A DNA stretch of 64,000 nucleotides from Bradyrhizobium sp. (GTDB lineage Bacteria > Pseudomonadota > Alphaproteobacteria > Rhizobiales > Xanthobacteraceae). The notes below the pieces were generated by a model. It worked only from the letters and a program-made list of their open reading frames with translations. It was not told the origin of the DNA and searched no databases. The position numbers were made by a program, and so were the translations under genes. The DNA lies in NCBI RefSeq assembly GCF_004799445.1, contig NZ_SSNA01000122.1, positions 17,366-81,365 of the forward strand. Direction: 5' to 3'. Below are positions 45,948 to 54,900 of the stretch, one piece after another; positions within the stretch are counted from its first letter, which is position 1, and every line of letters starts with the position of its first letter.

Positions 45948-46023
45948 GGATTAGCCGTATGGCGCGCCTGTCATCGAGCCGCGCCTCGCCAAATCGTTAG
46001 CCTAACCCACCTGCATTCCAAAC

Positions 46024-46449
46024 CTACGGCGCGGCCTCCTCCGCCTCCAGCCTGGTAAATTCCGCCCTGACCAGGCTGTGAAACGCCGGCTTGTCGAGCA
46101 CGCCGGATTTGCGGAAGGGGGCTGCCGCCAGCGCATTGATCACGGCGTCATGGACCTCGATGCCGCCTTCGCTGTGATGGACCATGCCCCATTTGATCAG
46201 CTTCCTGTCGCCGATGATTTCGGCAAATCGCTGCAGCCGCAGACTCAGGCTCTGGAATTCGTTCGCGTCGGGAAATTCCTTCTTCACCGCGACGATGCCG
46301 CGATTGCCGGGAATGTCCGCGCTTGCGGAAGATTCACCCGCGCCCGCCTGCGGGGCTGCCGCGGCCAGCGCCGCCTGATAGACGCCCAGCGCCTGATGAA
46401 ACCGCTCGGGATCGACCGGCCTGATTTTCTCGTCGCTGTTCGCACTCAT
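46024..46449 (-). CDS. Hypothetical protein
   Basis: 141 residues, soluble, with no signal peptide or membrane helix. A Pro/Ala-rich N-terminal part precedes a conserved-looking helical segment VKKEFPDANEFQSLSLRLQR, FAEIIGDRKLIKWGMVHHSE and FHSLVRAEFTRLEAEEA. GGAGGATGTC before ATG 46449 supports the start. No family recognised. It is divergent from the small secreted protein gene at 46676. Confidence 0.6.
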   Translation of the reverse strand: MSANSDEKIRPVDPERFHQALGVYQAALAAAAPQAGAGESSASADIPGNRGIVAVKKEFPDANEFQSLSLRLQRFAEIIGDRKLIKWGMVHHSEGGIEVHDAVINALAAAPFRKSGVLDKPAFHSLVRAEFTRLEAEEAAP

Positions 46450-46675
46450 GACATCCTCCCCCGCGGCGAATCGGCTCTCTCAAGCTGCGCCGTACAGGTC
46501 GCGTTTGTCCGCCCTATGCTCTTTCAGGAGGGAATTTGCAACCTCCTCGATTGAACCGGTTCCGTCCTGCCCGACACTCAACCCATGTCCGGGGCCTCCC
46601 CCGTCCCCGGCGCCCGATCTCCGCAAGATCATTGCGGCGAGGGTTCGACATTTCTTAACCGGAGATATTAGCATC

Positions 46676-46927
46676 ATGCGTCGACTTTCCCTGCTTTGTG
46701 CCACCGCCTTCATTGCCGTGACCGCACTCGCCGCCACCAGCCCGGCCGAGGCCGGTTTCCATGTGATCCGCTGGCACGACACCGGCTTCTGCCAGGTCTG
46801 GGACGAGGCCTTCCCCACCGCGCCGTGGCCGGTGCACTACACCACCATGACCCACCGGCAGCCGAGCTTCGAGCGGGCGCTGGCGGTCAAGGAAATGCTG
46901 ATGCGCAAGCACTACTGCACGCTCTAA
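46676..46927 (+). CDS. Small secreted protein, paralogue of 44746-45003
   Basis: 83 residues; signal peptide to about 25 (SPAEAG), then FHVIRWHDTGFCQVWDEA, a middle TMTHRQPSFERALAVKEM and a C-terminal HYCTL. About half the mature residues match the other copy, including both Cys and the VIRW/CQxW elements. GGAGA lies 10 nt before ATG 46676. Unknown function; possible surface or stress protein. Confidence 0.75.
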   Translation: MRRLSLLCATAFIAVTALAATSPAEAGFHVIRWHDTGFCQVWDEAFPTAPWPVHYTTMTHRQPSFERALAVKEMLMRKHYCTL

Positions 46928-47009
46928 AAACTTAAAGTCGATCGGCGGAACGGTGGGTATCGGCGCGCGTTCTGGCACGGTGCCCACCATCGTCGCGCGG
47001 GAGGTTTGA

Positions 47010-47360
47010 TTGCTGCACCAGTTCTCCGTTCCCGACATCACCTTCCTGGGCGAGCAGGACGGCCCGGCCGAGCAGCGCCTGAAGGAGGCGCTCGCGGTCC
47101 TGCTCCGCCTCGACGCCACCGTGACCAGGGCCTACCTCGCGCGCGTGATCTATGACGGCAGCACCTCCGGCGTGATGCTCGGCCTGTTGACCGACGATGA
47201 AGAGGAGAGCCCGAAACTGGCCGAACAACTGGGCAAGGCCTTCGCGGTGCTGTTCAACACCGAGGACCATCTCGACATTGTTTTTCTCAGCGGCGAGCTC
47301 GACGCCGAAATCAGCGATGCCTGCCCGCCATTCTATGACCGCCATGCGGGCCGTCACTGA
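47010..47360 (+). CDS. SseB-like C-terminal domain protein
   Basis: 116 residues, soluble. VLLRLDATVTRAYLARVIYDG and the FNTEDHLDIVFL/ISDACPPFYDR end look like the C-terminal domain of the enhanced serine sensitivity protein SseB. TTG 47010 has a good ribosome site (GGGAGG at about 46999). Role unknown. It is convergent with the J-domain gene. Confidence 0.65.
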   Translation: MLHQFSVPDITFLGEQDGPAEQRLKEALAVLLRLDATVTRAYLARVIYDGSTSGVMLGLLTDDEEESPKLAEQLGKAFAVLFNTEDHLDIVFLSGELDAEISDACPPFYDRHAGRH

Positions 47361-47373
47361 GCGCTGCGTCCGA

Positions 47374-47862
47374 TCAGTTCCGCCGCGCGCGCTGCTCCTG
47401 CATCAGCGCGTCGCGTGCCGCCGACAGCTCCAGAAACGCCTTCACGTTGCCGCCGCCGTCCGGATGCGCGCGCTTGGCGAGCCGCTTGTAGGCGCGGTGG
47501 ATTTCGGTGCTCGAGAGACGACCGCCGAGCGGCAATCCCAGCAGTTGCCGGTAGCGCTGCTCCGGCGTCGGCGACTGCAAGGGTGCCTGGCGCTTGCCGA
47601 ATTGCGGGGTGACGAACGCATGCAGCAGGTCGCGAAGCATGCCGAGCCGGCGCCGCGCGGCATCCCGGGTGATCTTGTCCGCGTCGGCAAGTGCCGCGGC
47701 GCGCAGGATCGGCAGCGCCTGCGAGGCCGCCTGCCGCAGCACCGTCTCCTCGCCGGCCCCGGCCATATGCGAGGCGATGCGCACGGCTTCGCCATAGTCA
47801 GGCGCGTCCGCCGACCAGATCCGGTCGATCTCGACCTTCCATTCCGAAAGCTGTCTGTCCAT
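47374..47862 (-). CDS. J-domain (DnaJ-like) co-chaperone
   Basis: 162 residues from ATG 47862. A helical N-terminal part of about 100 residues (several TPR-like helices) precedes a C-terminal J-domain (about 108-160) with the HPD motif in AYKRLAKRAHPDGGG. The HPD tripeptide stimulates DnaK ATPase. The C-terminal position of the J-domain and lack of a zinc finger make it a class C J-protein, so it recruits DnaK to a special client. Client not known. Upstream it is divergent from the SDR gene. Confidence 0.85.
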   Translation of the reverse strand: MDRQLSEWKVEIDRIWSADAPDYGEAVRIASHMAGAGEETVLRQAASQALPILRAAALADADKITRDAARRRLGMLRDLLHAFVTPQFGKRQAPLQSPTPEQRYRQLLGLPLGGRLSSTEIHRAYKRLAKRAHPDGGGNVKAFLELSAARDALMQEQRARRN

Positions 47863-47978
47863 GGCGCAATACCGCAGCGAATCAATACCATGCGCCGGTA
47901 ACTGTTTTGGTTTCTGTCGCGGGCGATTTGAATTAGTTTGTAGGAAAGCCTTAAGAACCGGAACATGAGGAAACCGCC

Positions 47979-48746
47979 ATGCCGTTACTCGAAGATCATA
48001 TCGCCGTCGTGACCGGCGCAGCTTCCGGAATCGGGCGCGCAATCGCGGCCGGCTACGCCCGCGAGGGCGCGCAGGTCGCGCTCGTCGACGTCAACGCCAA
48101 AGCGGCCGAGGAGGCGGCGCAGGAAATTCGCGAGGCCGGCGGCCGGGCCGCGAGCTTCGCGCTCGATGTCACCAAACGCGAGGACTGCATCGCGATCGCC
48201 AAGCGCGTCGCCGCGCAGCTCGGGCCGGTGTCGATCCTGGTCAACAATGCCGGCATCAACCGCCGCAACCCGTTCACCGCCGAGCCCACGTCCGTGTTCA
48301 AGGACTGGGACGACATCATCGCCATCAACCTCAACGGCACCTTCAACGTCACGCATGCCTTCCTCGACGCGCTGCGCGCGACCAAGGGGCGGATCGTCAA
48401 TATCGGATCGATCCAGTCCTTCATGCATGTGCGCACGCCGAACTCGCCGGCCTACACCACCTCGAAACACGGCGTGCTCGGCTTCACCCGGGCGCTCGCC
48501 GCCGAACTCGGCAAATACGGCGTGCGCGTCAATGCGATCGGCCCCGGCCTGATCGAGACGCCGTTGAACGCGCAGGTGCGCGCCAACGATCCCGATTTGA
48601 TCAAGATCTTCATGGACCACACCCCGCTGGGCCGCGCCGGCAAGCCCGAGGATATCGTCGGACCGGCAATCTTCCTCGCCTCCGATCTCTCATCTTACGT
48701 GACGGGATCGATCGTGATGGCCGACGGTGGCTACCGGACGATCTGA
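47979..48746 (+). CDS. Short-chain dehydrogenase/reductase (classical SDR)
   Basis: 255 residues. NAD(P)-binding [12 protein letters not shown] (about 12-23), D at the end of beta-2 (LVDVN, NAD preference), NNAG, catalytic Ser in NIGSIQS, and YTTSKHG with the Tyr-x-x-x-Lys pair. The C-terminal [15 protein letters not shown] closes the fold. Substrate unknown; the acidic residue after beta-2 favours NAD. GAGGAAACC precedes ATG 47979. Confidence 0.9.
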   Translation: MPLLEDHIAVVTGAASGIGRAIAAGYAREGAQVALVDVNAKAAEEAAQEIREAGGRAASFALDVTKREDCIAIAKRVAAQLGPVSILVNNAGINRRNPFTAEPTSVFKDWDDIIAINLNGTFNVTHAFLDALRATKGRIVNIGSIQSFMHVRTPNSPAYTTSKHGVLGFTRALAAELGKYGVRVNAIGPGLIETPLNAQVRANDPDLIKIFMDHTPLGRAGKPEDIVGPAIFLASDLSSYVTGSIVMADGGYRTI

Positions 48747-48763
48747 GATGCGCGGCTGTTCCA

Positions 48764-48834
48764 CCGTCATTGCCTGCGACAAACGCGAAGCGTTTGCGCA
48801 AGGGAGCGTCAGCGACGAGGCAATCCAGCCTGCG
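48764..48834. repeat. Hairpin repeat, family B, decayed copy
   Basis: Carries ccgtcattgcctgcgac, gcgaagcgtttgcgc and gacgaggcaatcca, a partial version of the family B element; the right end is lost. Confidence 0.55.
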
Positions 48835-48855
48835 CGCGACGATTTCTTCTCAACC

Positions 48856-49104
48856 TCAATTGACGCGGCGGTGCGTCAGGCGCTGCGCCCACGCCCCGAC
48901 CGCGAGGACCAGCGCTGCGACCGCCACGCTGGCCGACATCAACTCGATCGCGCGCAGCACGAAGGCGGTAGCGACCGACCCCAAAGGCTGCGGCTCCTCC
49001 GCGAAGGCAATCGGCACAATGTCAGGGACGAACATCCGCTCGGCGCCGAAGGCAACAGCGAAAACGGCGCTGAACAGCAAGAACACCTTCCAACCCGCCT
49101 TCAT
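48856..49104 (-). CDS. Small two-helix membrane protein
   Basis: 82 residues from ATG 49104 (AAGGTG 8 nt upstream). Hydrophobic helix 1 (about 5-22) and helix 2 (about 40-73) are joined by [19 protein letters not shown]; the C-terminus is basic ([14 protein letters not shown]). It overlaps no other gene and is divergent from the collagen-like gene. Family unknown. Confidence 0.5.
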   Translation of the reverse strand: MKAGWKVFLLFSAVFAVAFGAERMFVPDIVPIAFAEEPQPLGSVATAFVLRAIELMSASVAVAALVLAVGAWAQRLTHRRVN

Positions 49105-49258
49105 CGCCTGCACCTTGGTCTCGCCTGCCGCATCTCGATGCCATGGCCGGCGCCGATCACGATTGATGTTGATCAAATCCGCCGACTGGCATCGCGCAAT
49201 TGCTGCTTTGATCGATCCTCTGCTAAGAAATCCGTTCGGAATAACCGGGAGAGCGCAG

Positions 49259-49762
49259 GTGGCGAACGACACAGTCAGCCGGCAGGGACGGCCGGGGCCG
49301 CAGGGCGCTCGGGGGCGACCGGGCGAGCCGGGACGTCCCGGGCCGCAGGGCCATCCCGGACGGCCCGGGCCTGACGGTCCGCGCGGCAAGGCGGGACCAC
49401 TGGGCAAGCCGGGACTGCAGGGCAAACGCGGTGAACCCGGTCCAGCGGGCAAACCGGGGCCGCAAGGCAAACCCGGCGAAGCCGGTCCGCAAGGCAAACC
49501 CGGCGCGAGGGGCGAAGCCGGTCCGCCCGGCCCGTTGCCTTCGATCGAGCAGGTGATGCCGTGGCTGCATCTGTTGTTCGACGCCTGGGAAGACTACAAG
49601 CGCCTGCGCGAACGCGAGGCGACCGAGGCCGCCGAACGCGAAGCGAGTACCTACGAGGCGCTCCTGGAAGAGCCCGACCAAGCGTTCGACGAGGATGCGG
49701 ACGAGAAAGAGCACCGCAAGAAGAAAAAGCGCCACAAGAATAAGGACAAGCACAAGAAGTAG
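49259..49762 (+). CDS. Collagen-like protein with Gly-X-Y repeats
   Basis: 167 residues from GTG 49259, with GGGAG about 8 nt upstream. Residues 10-93 are 28 uninterrupted Gly-X-Y triplets rich in Pro, Lys, Arg and Glu ([20 protein letters not shown]), sufficient for a triple helix. It continues [20 protein letters not shown], an amphipathic segment that could trimerise, an acidic Glu-rich part, and ends in a Lys/His-rich tail ([14 protein letters not shown]). There is no signal peptide, so export is uncertain. Bacterial collagen-like proteins are known from streptococci and others; this one is short. Strand bias: no sign of transfer. Confidence 0.8.
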   Translation: MANDTVSRQGRPGPQGARGRPGEPGRPGPQGHPGRPGPDGPRGKAGPLGKPGLQGKRGEPGPAGKPGPQGKPGEAGPQGKPGARGEAGPPGPLPSIEQVMPWLHLLFDAWEDYKRLREREATEAAEREASTYEALLEEPDQAFDEDADEKEHRKKKKRHKNKDKHKK

Positions 49763-49793
49763 GTCGGCGCGGGCGGCGCGCTGGCATCGCGCC

Positions 49794-50117
49794 TCAAGGA
49801 TGCGGCGGCGAATTCCGCACCCTGCCGAAGTGCCTGGCCAGCCACAGCGCCATGACGAACGCGCCGATCAGCGCCGCCACGCATAATGGCCAGGGCGGCG
49901 GCAGCTGCGGCAGGAAGATGTACAGCAGCGCCCCGCCGATCGCGAAATTGATAAACCCCCAGATCACGTTGACGGCGGCGGAAGATTCGCCGACGCCAGG
50001 TGGCGAGGCGAAAGGGGTCTGAAACCGGTTGCCGCAAATGCCCTGCACGATGTGCGGGATGGCGTTGGCGAGAAACGCACCGGCAAAGAACCACGCGACA
50101 TAGACATACAAGGCCAT
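49794..50117 (-). CDS. Hypothetical membrane protein
   Basis: 107 residues from ATG 50117 (GGGGTGG upstream). Three hydrophobic segments (about 5-25, 50-70, 78-96). AWFFAGAFLANAIPHIVQGICG near the N-terminus looks conserved: H in the membrane region and NRFQTPF follow. No family assigned. It is convergent with the collagen-like gene. Confidence 0.65.
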   Translation of the reverse strand: MALYVYVAWFFAGAFLANAIPHIVQGICGNRFQTPFASPPGVGESSAAVNVIWGFINFAIGGALLYIFLPQLPPPWPLCVAALIGAFVMALWLARHFGRVRNSPPHP

Positions 50118-50301
50118 CAACCACCCCTATTCCGCTTGTCCTCTGCCGCTCGATCGTTCGCCCATTAGCCGATCGCGATCTCCGGTAAACTACTTAAGCT
50201 GAGCCCCTTAAGTTATCGAGCGAAATATGGCTTTCCGCCGATTCCGGCTACACCGTGATTCGAAGAGGTGTGCGGTTCTGCAATTTGGGGCGGAGGCTCA
50301 G

Positions 50302-50508
50302 ATGAATCACTCATTTTACAGCGTCGATCGGACCACGCATTTGAAGATCGTGGTGATCGCATTGATGTTCACCACGGCGGTAGCCGGAATCAGCATCGCC
50401 GTTCATTCCGGCGGCGGCGACGGTCTGGAGCAGACCCAGAATGTCAGCCCCACCAAGGCCGGCAAGCCCGCGATGTTCGCGTCAGGCATTCAAGTGGCCG
50501 TCCACTAA
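50302..50508 (+). CDS. Small single-helix membrane protein
   Basis: 68 residues from ATG 50302 (GGAGG at 50292-50296). One helix at about 15-35 (LKIVVIALMFTTAVAGISIAV), then a polar periplasmic tail. The short N-terminus HSFYSVDRTTH is reminiscent of rhizobial small inner-membrane peptides. Its stop abuts the end of the convergent DUF2277 gene. Function unknown. Confidence 0.6.
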   Translation: MNHSFYSVDRTTHLKIVVIALMFTTAVAGISIAVHSGGGDGLEQTQNVSPTKAGKPAMFASGIQVAVH

Positions 50509-50781
50509 CTATCCCGTCCCGAACCTCAGCCTTGACCGCTCCTTTGCTTTCTCGGCCTCGATCTCACGGTCGCGCACCGGCGCGTGCGTATGCAGCGAAG
50601 TCAGGAGCCGGCGGGCGGCGACGGCTACCTCCGCGACCGCGAGGTCGAAGGCTTCCGCATTGGCCTGCGACGGCTTGTTGAAACCCGAAAGCTTGCGCAC
50701 GAACTGCACCGCCGAGGCGTGAATTTCGTCCTCGGTCGCTGGCGGCTCGAAATTGAACAGCGTCTTGATGTTGCGGCACAT
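50509..50781 (-). CDS. DUF2277 family protein
   Basis: 90 residues. MCRNIKTLFNFEPPATEDEI and FVRKLSGFNKPS are the hallmark of DUF2277, a short conserved family of unknown function in Proteobacteria and Actinobacteria. The Cys at residue 2 and the RSRLRFG end are as expected. It is transcribed alone. Confidence 0.9.
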   Translation of the reverse strand: MCRNIKTLFNFEPPATEDEIHASAVQFVRKLSGFNKPSQANAEAFDLAVAEVAVAARRLLTSLHTHAPVRDREIEAEKAKERSRLRFGTG

Positions 50782-50941
50782 TTGTTTTCTCCTATGCGCA
50801 GGGCGGCGCCGGATCGCACGGGCCGGCGATCCGGAGGCGCAAAATCCTGTATCGCGGCCGATTTTGTCATAGAATGAGCGACGCGTTCACCCCTGTCGCG
50901 GTGCCAAAGCCAACAAAATGCCAGCAAAAAGCGAGTTCCCG

Positions 50942-51187
50942 ATGAGCCACGTCACCTACAAGATCGTCCAGCATGACGGCGGCTGGGCCTACACCGTCAA
51001 CGGCGTGTTTTCGGAAAGCTTCCCGACCCACGCCGCGGCCCTTGCCGCCGCCAAGCGCGCCGCCGCCGAGCAGCGGGTGCCCGGGCGCACCGAGGCGATC
51101 GAATACGAGACCCCGGACGGGAAATGGCACACCGAGACCGCCGCCGGCAGCGACCGGCCCGAGACCGATGTCGAGGACAAGCCGTAA
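50942..51187 (+). CDS. DUF2188-like small protein
   Basis: 81 residues from ATG 50942. VTYKIVQHDGGWAYTVNGVF..SFPTHAAALAAAKRAAAE matches the small DUF2188-type fold, in which a WxY-like strand is followed by an Ala-rich helix. No enzymatic residues are evident. An in-frame ATG 24 bp earlier is possible but less supported. Confidence 0.75.
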   Translation: MSHVTYKIVQHDGGWAYTVNGVFSESFPTHAAALAAAKRAAAEQRVPGRTEAIEYETPDGKWHTETAAGSDRPETDVEDKP

Positions 51188-51326
51188 GCGGCGACGCGCG
51201 CTCACATCGAAAGTTTGACCCTGCACCTGCGGCCCCGAACTCTTCGGTCGTCGCGCGCGGCGTGATAGTCTGGCGCCCACGGAAAGCGGCCCCGACAACG
51301 CGGACGCGCCCCTGGGGAAATGCACC

Positions 51327-52400
51327 ATGAAATATTCGCGTGCGGCGCTTTCGGTCTTCCTGGCAGTGATCTTTGCAATGACCTCCCTTACTGTGCTGGC
51401 GGCAGACTATCCCGCGCCGAGGCAAGGCGACTTCATCGCCAGGGATTTCAAATTCCACACCGGCGAGATCATGCCGGAGCTGAAGCTTCACTACACCACC
51501 ATCGGCGAGCCGACCGGCCAGCCGGTGCTGGTGCTGCACGGATCCGGCGGCTCGGCCGCGAGCATGCTGACGCCGACCTTTGCCGGCGAATTGTTCGGCC
51601 CCGGCCAGCCGCTCGATGCGTCGAAATATTACATCATCATTCCCGACAGCGTCGGCCACGGCAAATCCTCAAAACCGTCGGACGGCATGAAGACGGCGTT
51701 TCCGAAATACAATTACGAGGACATGGTCGATGCGCAGTATCGCCTCGTCAAGGAAGGTCTCGGCCTCAGGCATCTGCGGCTCGTGATCGGCAATTCCATG
51801 GGCGGCATGCACACCTGGATCTGGGCCGGGAAATATCCCGACCTCATGGATGCGCTGGTACCGATGGCGGCGCAGCCGACCGAGATGGCGGCACGCAACT
51901 GGATGCTGCGGCGGATGATGATCGAAACCATCCGCAACGATCCGGATTACAATGGCGGTAATTACACCGCGCAGCCGCGGATGATGAAATACGCCGTCGC
52001 CGCCTATGGCATCGCCTCCGCCGGCGGCACGCTCGGCTACCAGGCGCTGGCCCCGACGGCTGACAAAGCCGACAAGATGGTCGATGATCGGCTGGCGACG
52101 CCAATCACGGCGGATGCCAACGACTTCATCTACCAGTGGCAGGCTTCGCACGATTACAATCCTTCAGCCGGGCTCGAGCGGATCGAGGCCAGGCTGCTTG
52201 CGATCAATGCCGACGACGACGAACGCAACCCGCCGGAAACCGGCATCACCGCTGACGCGATGAAGCGGGTCAGGAACGGCAGGCTCTATCTGATCCCTGC
52301 CAGCGCCGAGACGCGTGGACACCTCACCACCGGCAATGCGGCGTTCTACAAGCAGCAACTCCGGGAATTGCTGCAGACGGCGCCGCAGCGCACGATGTGA
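51327..52400 (+). CDS. Exported alpha/beta hydrolase (MetX-like fold)
   Basis: 357 residues; signal peptide to about 25 (TVLAAD). LVLHGSGGSA holds the oxyanion loop; the nucleophile elbow is IGNSMGGMH (Gly-x-Ser-x-Gly), acid Asp is in INADDDERN, and catalytic His is in ETRGHLTTG. The overall layout resembles homoserine O-acetyltransferases and related esterases, yet it is exported, so it is not MetX. A periplasmic esterase or acyltransferase is likely; substrate not known. Confidence 0.85.
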   Translation: MKYSRAALSVFLAVIFAMTSLTVLAADYPAPRQGDFIARDFKFHTGEIMPELKLHYTTIGEPTGQPVLVLHGSGGSAASMLTPTFAGELFGPGQPLDASKYYIIIPDSVGHGKSSKPSDGMKTAFPKYNYEDMVDAQYRLVKEGLGLRHLRLVIGNSMGGMHTWIWAGKYPDLMDALVPMAAQPTEMAARNWMLRRMMIETIRNDPDYNGGNYTAQPRMMKYAVAAYGIASAGGTLGYQALAPTADKADKMVDDRLATPITADANDFIYQWQASHDYNPSAGLERIEARLLAINADDDERNPPETGITADAMKRVRNGRLYLIPASAETRGHLTTGNAAFYKQQLRELLQTAPQRTM

Positions 52401-52569
52401 CGACCCCGGAATTTCGCATCGCATCAATTTGCTGCGTCGCGTGGCCCGCATATTTTTTGAGCATGCATCCGCCTGACAGCTAAGGCCTAATCGCGGTCAG
52501 TTGTTGATTCGTGACTTGCCGCAACAGCGGCGCGCGACGATGATGCAGCCAAACGCTGTGGAGGATCGG

Positions 52570-52923
52570 ATGCGAAGCTTCGCGCAGATCGCCTTGCTGG
52601 CGTCGAGTTGCGTGCTGGCGAGCGCGGCGCTCGCCTTCGACAACGGTCAATACGAGAACGTCCCCGCCGACATCCGCGCCTGGTTCAAGGGCGTGATGGC
52701 GCCGAATGGCGTGCCCTGCTGTGACATTTCTGACGGGCATCGCACCGAATATGATTTCCACGAGGGCGCCTATTGGGTGCCGATCGAAGGCCAGTGGATG
52801 CAGGTTCCAGCGCATGCCATCATCCGCGACCGCGGCAATCCGGTCGGCGAAGCCGTGGTGTGGTATGTGCACCACCGTGGCGGCATCGTGATCAGTTGTT
52901 TTGTTCCCGCGGACGCTGTGTGA
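52570..52923 (+). CDS. Exported protein of unknown function
   Basis: 117 residues from ATG 52570 (GAGG upstream); signal peptide to about 23. The mature protein is compact with NGVPCCDISDGHRTEYDFHEG and WVPIEGQWMQVPAHAIIRD, then VVWYVHHRGGIVISCFVP. The adjacent Cys pair (CC), a third Cys and several His suggest metal or heme binding, or disulfides. I recall similar hypothetical proteins in Bradyrhizobium but no functional name. Confidence 0.65.
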   Translation: MRSFAQIALLASSCVLASAALAFDNGQYENVPADIRAWFKGVMAPNGVPCCDISDGHRTEYDFHEGAYWVPIEGQWMQVPAHAIIRDRGNPVGEAVVWYVHHRGGIVISCFVPADAV

Positions 52924-52977
52924 CTTCCAACGACGCCGGTGGATGGCATTGCCTTGCGGCAACTGTTATCTCCGCCC

Positions 52978-53412
52978 ATGTCGTCCGACATGCTGCCTGA
53001 TCGTTCCGCCACCGTCCGTGCCGTGATGCGCTGGGTTCTCGCCGCGTTCTACGCGGCGGCGGGAATGGCGCATCTCTGGGCGCCCGACAAGCTGCTCGCG
53101 ATCACGCCATCATGGGTCCCGTTCGCGCGCGAGGTCATCCTTATCACCGGACTGTGCGAACTCGCCGGCGCCGTCGCCCTGGTGACGAGGCCGCTGCGCA
53201 GGTCTGCCGGCATTGCATTGGCGGCGTATGCGATCTGTGTCTGGCCGGCCAATTTCAAGCACGCGATCGAGGGCATCGACCTGCCCTTCATCGCCAATAG
53301 CTGGCTCTATCACGGGCCACGGCTGTTGTTTCAGTCGGTGCTGGTCTGGTGGGCGCTCTATTGCGCCGACATCATCGATTGGCCGTGGCGGCACCGCGGG
53401 ATTAAGGGGTAG
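52978..53412 (+). CDS. DoxX family membrane protein
   Basis: 144 residues, four hydrophobic helices. AAFYAAAGMAHLWAPDKLL and ITGLCELAGAVALVTRPLRR are typical of DoxX/DoxD-like proteins, small inner-membrane proteins linked to thiosulfate or redox chemistry in some species. ATG 52978 is used. Function here unknown. It is followed 53 bp later by the second PNPOx-like gene. Confidence 0.78.
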   Translation: MSSDMLPDRSATVRAVMRWVLAAFYAAAGMAHLWAPDKLLAITPSWVPFAREVILITGLCELAGAVALVTRPLRRSAGIALAAYAICVWPANFKHAIEGIDLPFIANSWLYHGPRLLFQSVLVWWALYCADIIDWPWRHRGIKG

Positions 53413-53465
53413 CTGGTGCCTGACCGCGATGATAGTCTCGGCCCGTCACTTGCCGGAGACGGAAT

Positions 53466-54071
53466 GTGAGCGACCTTGCCGCCAGCGACCTCAAGACGAT
53501 TTATCCGAACCCCACACCGCGGGTGATCGCGAAGGCGCGCTCGGAAATCGACATTCACGCAAAAAAATTCATCGCGATGTCGCCGTTTTGCGTGCTCGCG
53601 ACGTCGGGGACCGACGGCAGCGTCGATGCCTCGCCGCGCGGCGGCCATCCCGGCTTTGTCAGCGTCGCGGCTTCCAACCAGCTTTTGATGCCGGATCGAT
53701 CCGGCAACAACCGGATCGACAGCTTCAAGAACATCGTCGAGGGTTCGGGCTTCGTGCAACTGATCTTCTTCGTGCCCGGCATCGACGAGACGCTGCGCGT
53801 CGGTGGCACGGGCAGACTGTCGGCGGATCCGAAACTGCTGGCCGCGATGGAGGAGTTCGGCAAACTGCCGCGCGCCGTGCTGCGCATCGATGTGCACGAG
53901 GCCTATTTCCATTGCGGCAAGGCGCTGATGCGCGCGCGCCTGTGGTCGAAAGAGACGCAAGTCGAACGCGCGATGTTTCCCTCGATCAGCCAGGTGATCC
54001 ACGACCAGACCAGGCTCGGCGAGCCGGAATCCCAGGCCGAAGTCGAGGCGCGCTACCAGACGCAGTTGTGA
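53466..54071 (+). CDS. Pyridoxamine 5'-phosphate oxidase-fold protein (second)
   Basis: 201 residues from GTG 53466. FCVLATSGTDGSVDASPRGGHPGFV and LRVGGTGRLSADPKLLAA match the split-barrel PNPOx-like family (the MSMEG_1061-type subgroup). A C-terminal HCGKALMRARLW probably contributes to flavin binding. It is not closely similar to the other PNPOx-like protein at 42740. Activity unknown. Confidence 0.82.
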   Translation: MSDLAASDLKTIYPNPTPRVIAKARSEIDIHAKKFIAMSPFCVLATSGTDGSVDASPRGGHPGFVSVAASNQLLMPDRSGNNRIDSFKNIVEGSGFVQLIFFVPGIDETLRVGGTGRLSADPKLLAAMEEFGKLPRAVLRIDVHEAYFHCGKALMRARLWSKETQVERAMFPSISQVIHDQTRLGEPESQAEVEARYQTQL

Positions 54072-54095
54072 GGGGGCGGTCAGGTCCCTCCAGCC

Positions 54096-54242
54096 TGTCA
54101 TCCCGGCCAAGCGAGCAAGGCAAGCGCGAGCCGGGCCCCATAACCACAGGCGTGGGTGGTTGAGCAGGCTGGAGCGGCGGTCCGGCGTAAACAATGAGCA
54201 TCGGTGGTTATGGGTCCCCGCTTTCGCGGGGACGACGCTCAC
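54096..54242. repeat. Dispersed repeat, family D, diverged copy
   Basis: About 147 bp with tgtcatcccgg..gagccgggccccataaccac and gtggttatgggtccccgctttcgcggggacgacg. Same plan as 42561-42706 but with an altered middle. It lies at the end of bfr. Confidence 0.75.
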
Positions 54243-54248
54243 GTCGCG

Positions 54249-54734
54249 TCAGTGCTCGCTCTCCAATCCGCCGACATGTTTCTGGGTGTAGAGCTCAAGC
54301 CCGATCCGCCCGATCAAATCGAGCTGGGTCTCTAGGAAATCGATGTGATGCTCCTCGTCCTTCATCAGGCTTTCGAACAGGTCGCGCGAGACGTAATCCT
54401 TGACGCCGTGGCAGTAGGTCGCCGCTTCCTGGTAGAGATTGCGGGCGCTGATCTCGGCCGCCAGATCGCACTCGATGATCTCCTTGACGTTCTGGCCGAT
54501 CCGCAAGGGATCGAGCACCTGCATGTTGGGAAACCCGTCGAGAAACAGAATGCGATCGGTGAACTTGTCGGCGTGCTCCATCTCCTCGATGGATTCCTTG
54601 CGCCAGGTCTTGGCCATCTCCAGCAGGCCCCAATTGTTCAAGAGCCGATAATGCAGCCAATACTGGTTGATGGCGGTGAGCTCGTGCCGCAAACCCTTGT
54701 TGAGATAGTCGATGACTTTTGCGTCGCCCTGCAT
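54249..54734 (-). CDS. bfr: Bacterioferritin
   Basis: 161 residues. [38 protein letters not shown] and [13 protein letters not shown] supply the ferroxidase-centre Glu and His ligands; the Met near position 52 (EEMEHAD region) binds heme. It stores iron as a 24-mer shell. Together with the ferredoxin gene 166 bp upstream it is the usual storage and release pair. Confidence 0.95.
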   Translation of the reverse strand: MQGDAKVIDYLNKGLRHELTAINQYWLHYRLLNNWGLLEMAKTWRKESIEEMEHADKFTDRILFLDGFPNMQVLDPLRIGQNVKEIIECDLAAEISARNLYQEAATYCHGVKDYVSRDLFESLMKDEEHHIDFLETQLDLIGRIGLELYTQKHVGGLESEH

Positions 54735-54900
54735 GATGCACTCTCGCTGCCGGGGCCACTGAAGACGGCCCTTGTGAGTTAAGCTGCAACGCTACTAGCG
54801 CATGATCCGCCAAAGTGTAAGCGGTTTGGCGTTCGGATTGTGCGTTATTGCCCGTCGCTGAAAGCGCCGGGCGGGCAAGGCTAACGCCATTCCCAAAGGT

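Noticed and set aside
42500..45950. CRISPR array
   Set aside because: Repeats are few, long, irregularly spaced, of several families and contain inner hairpins; there are no short direct repeats with equal spacers and no cas gene.
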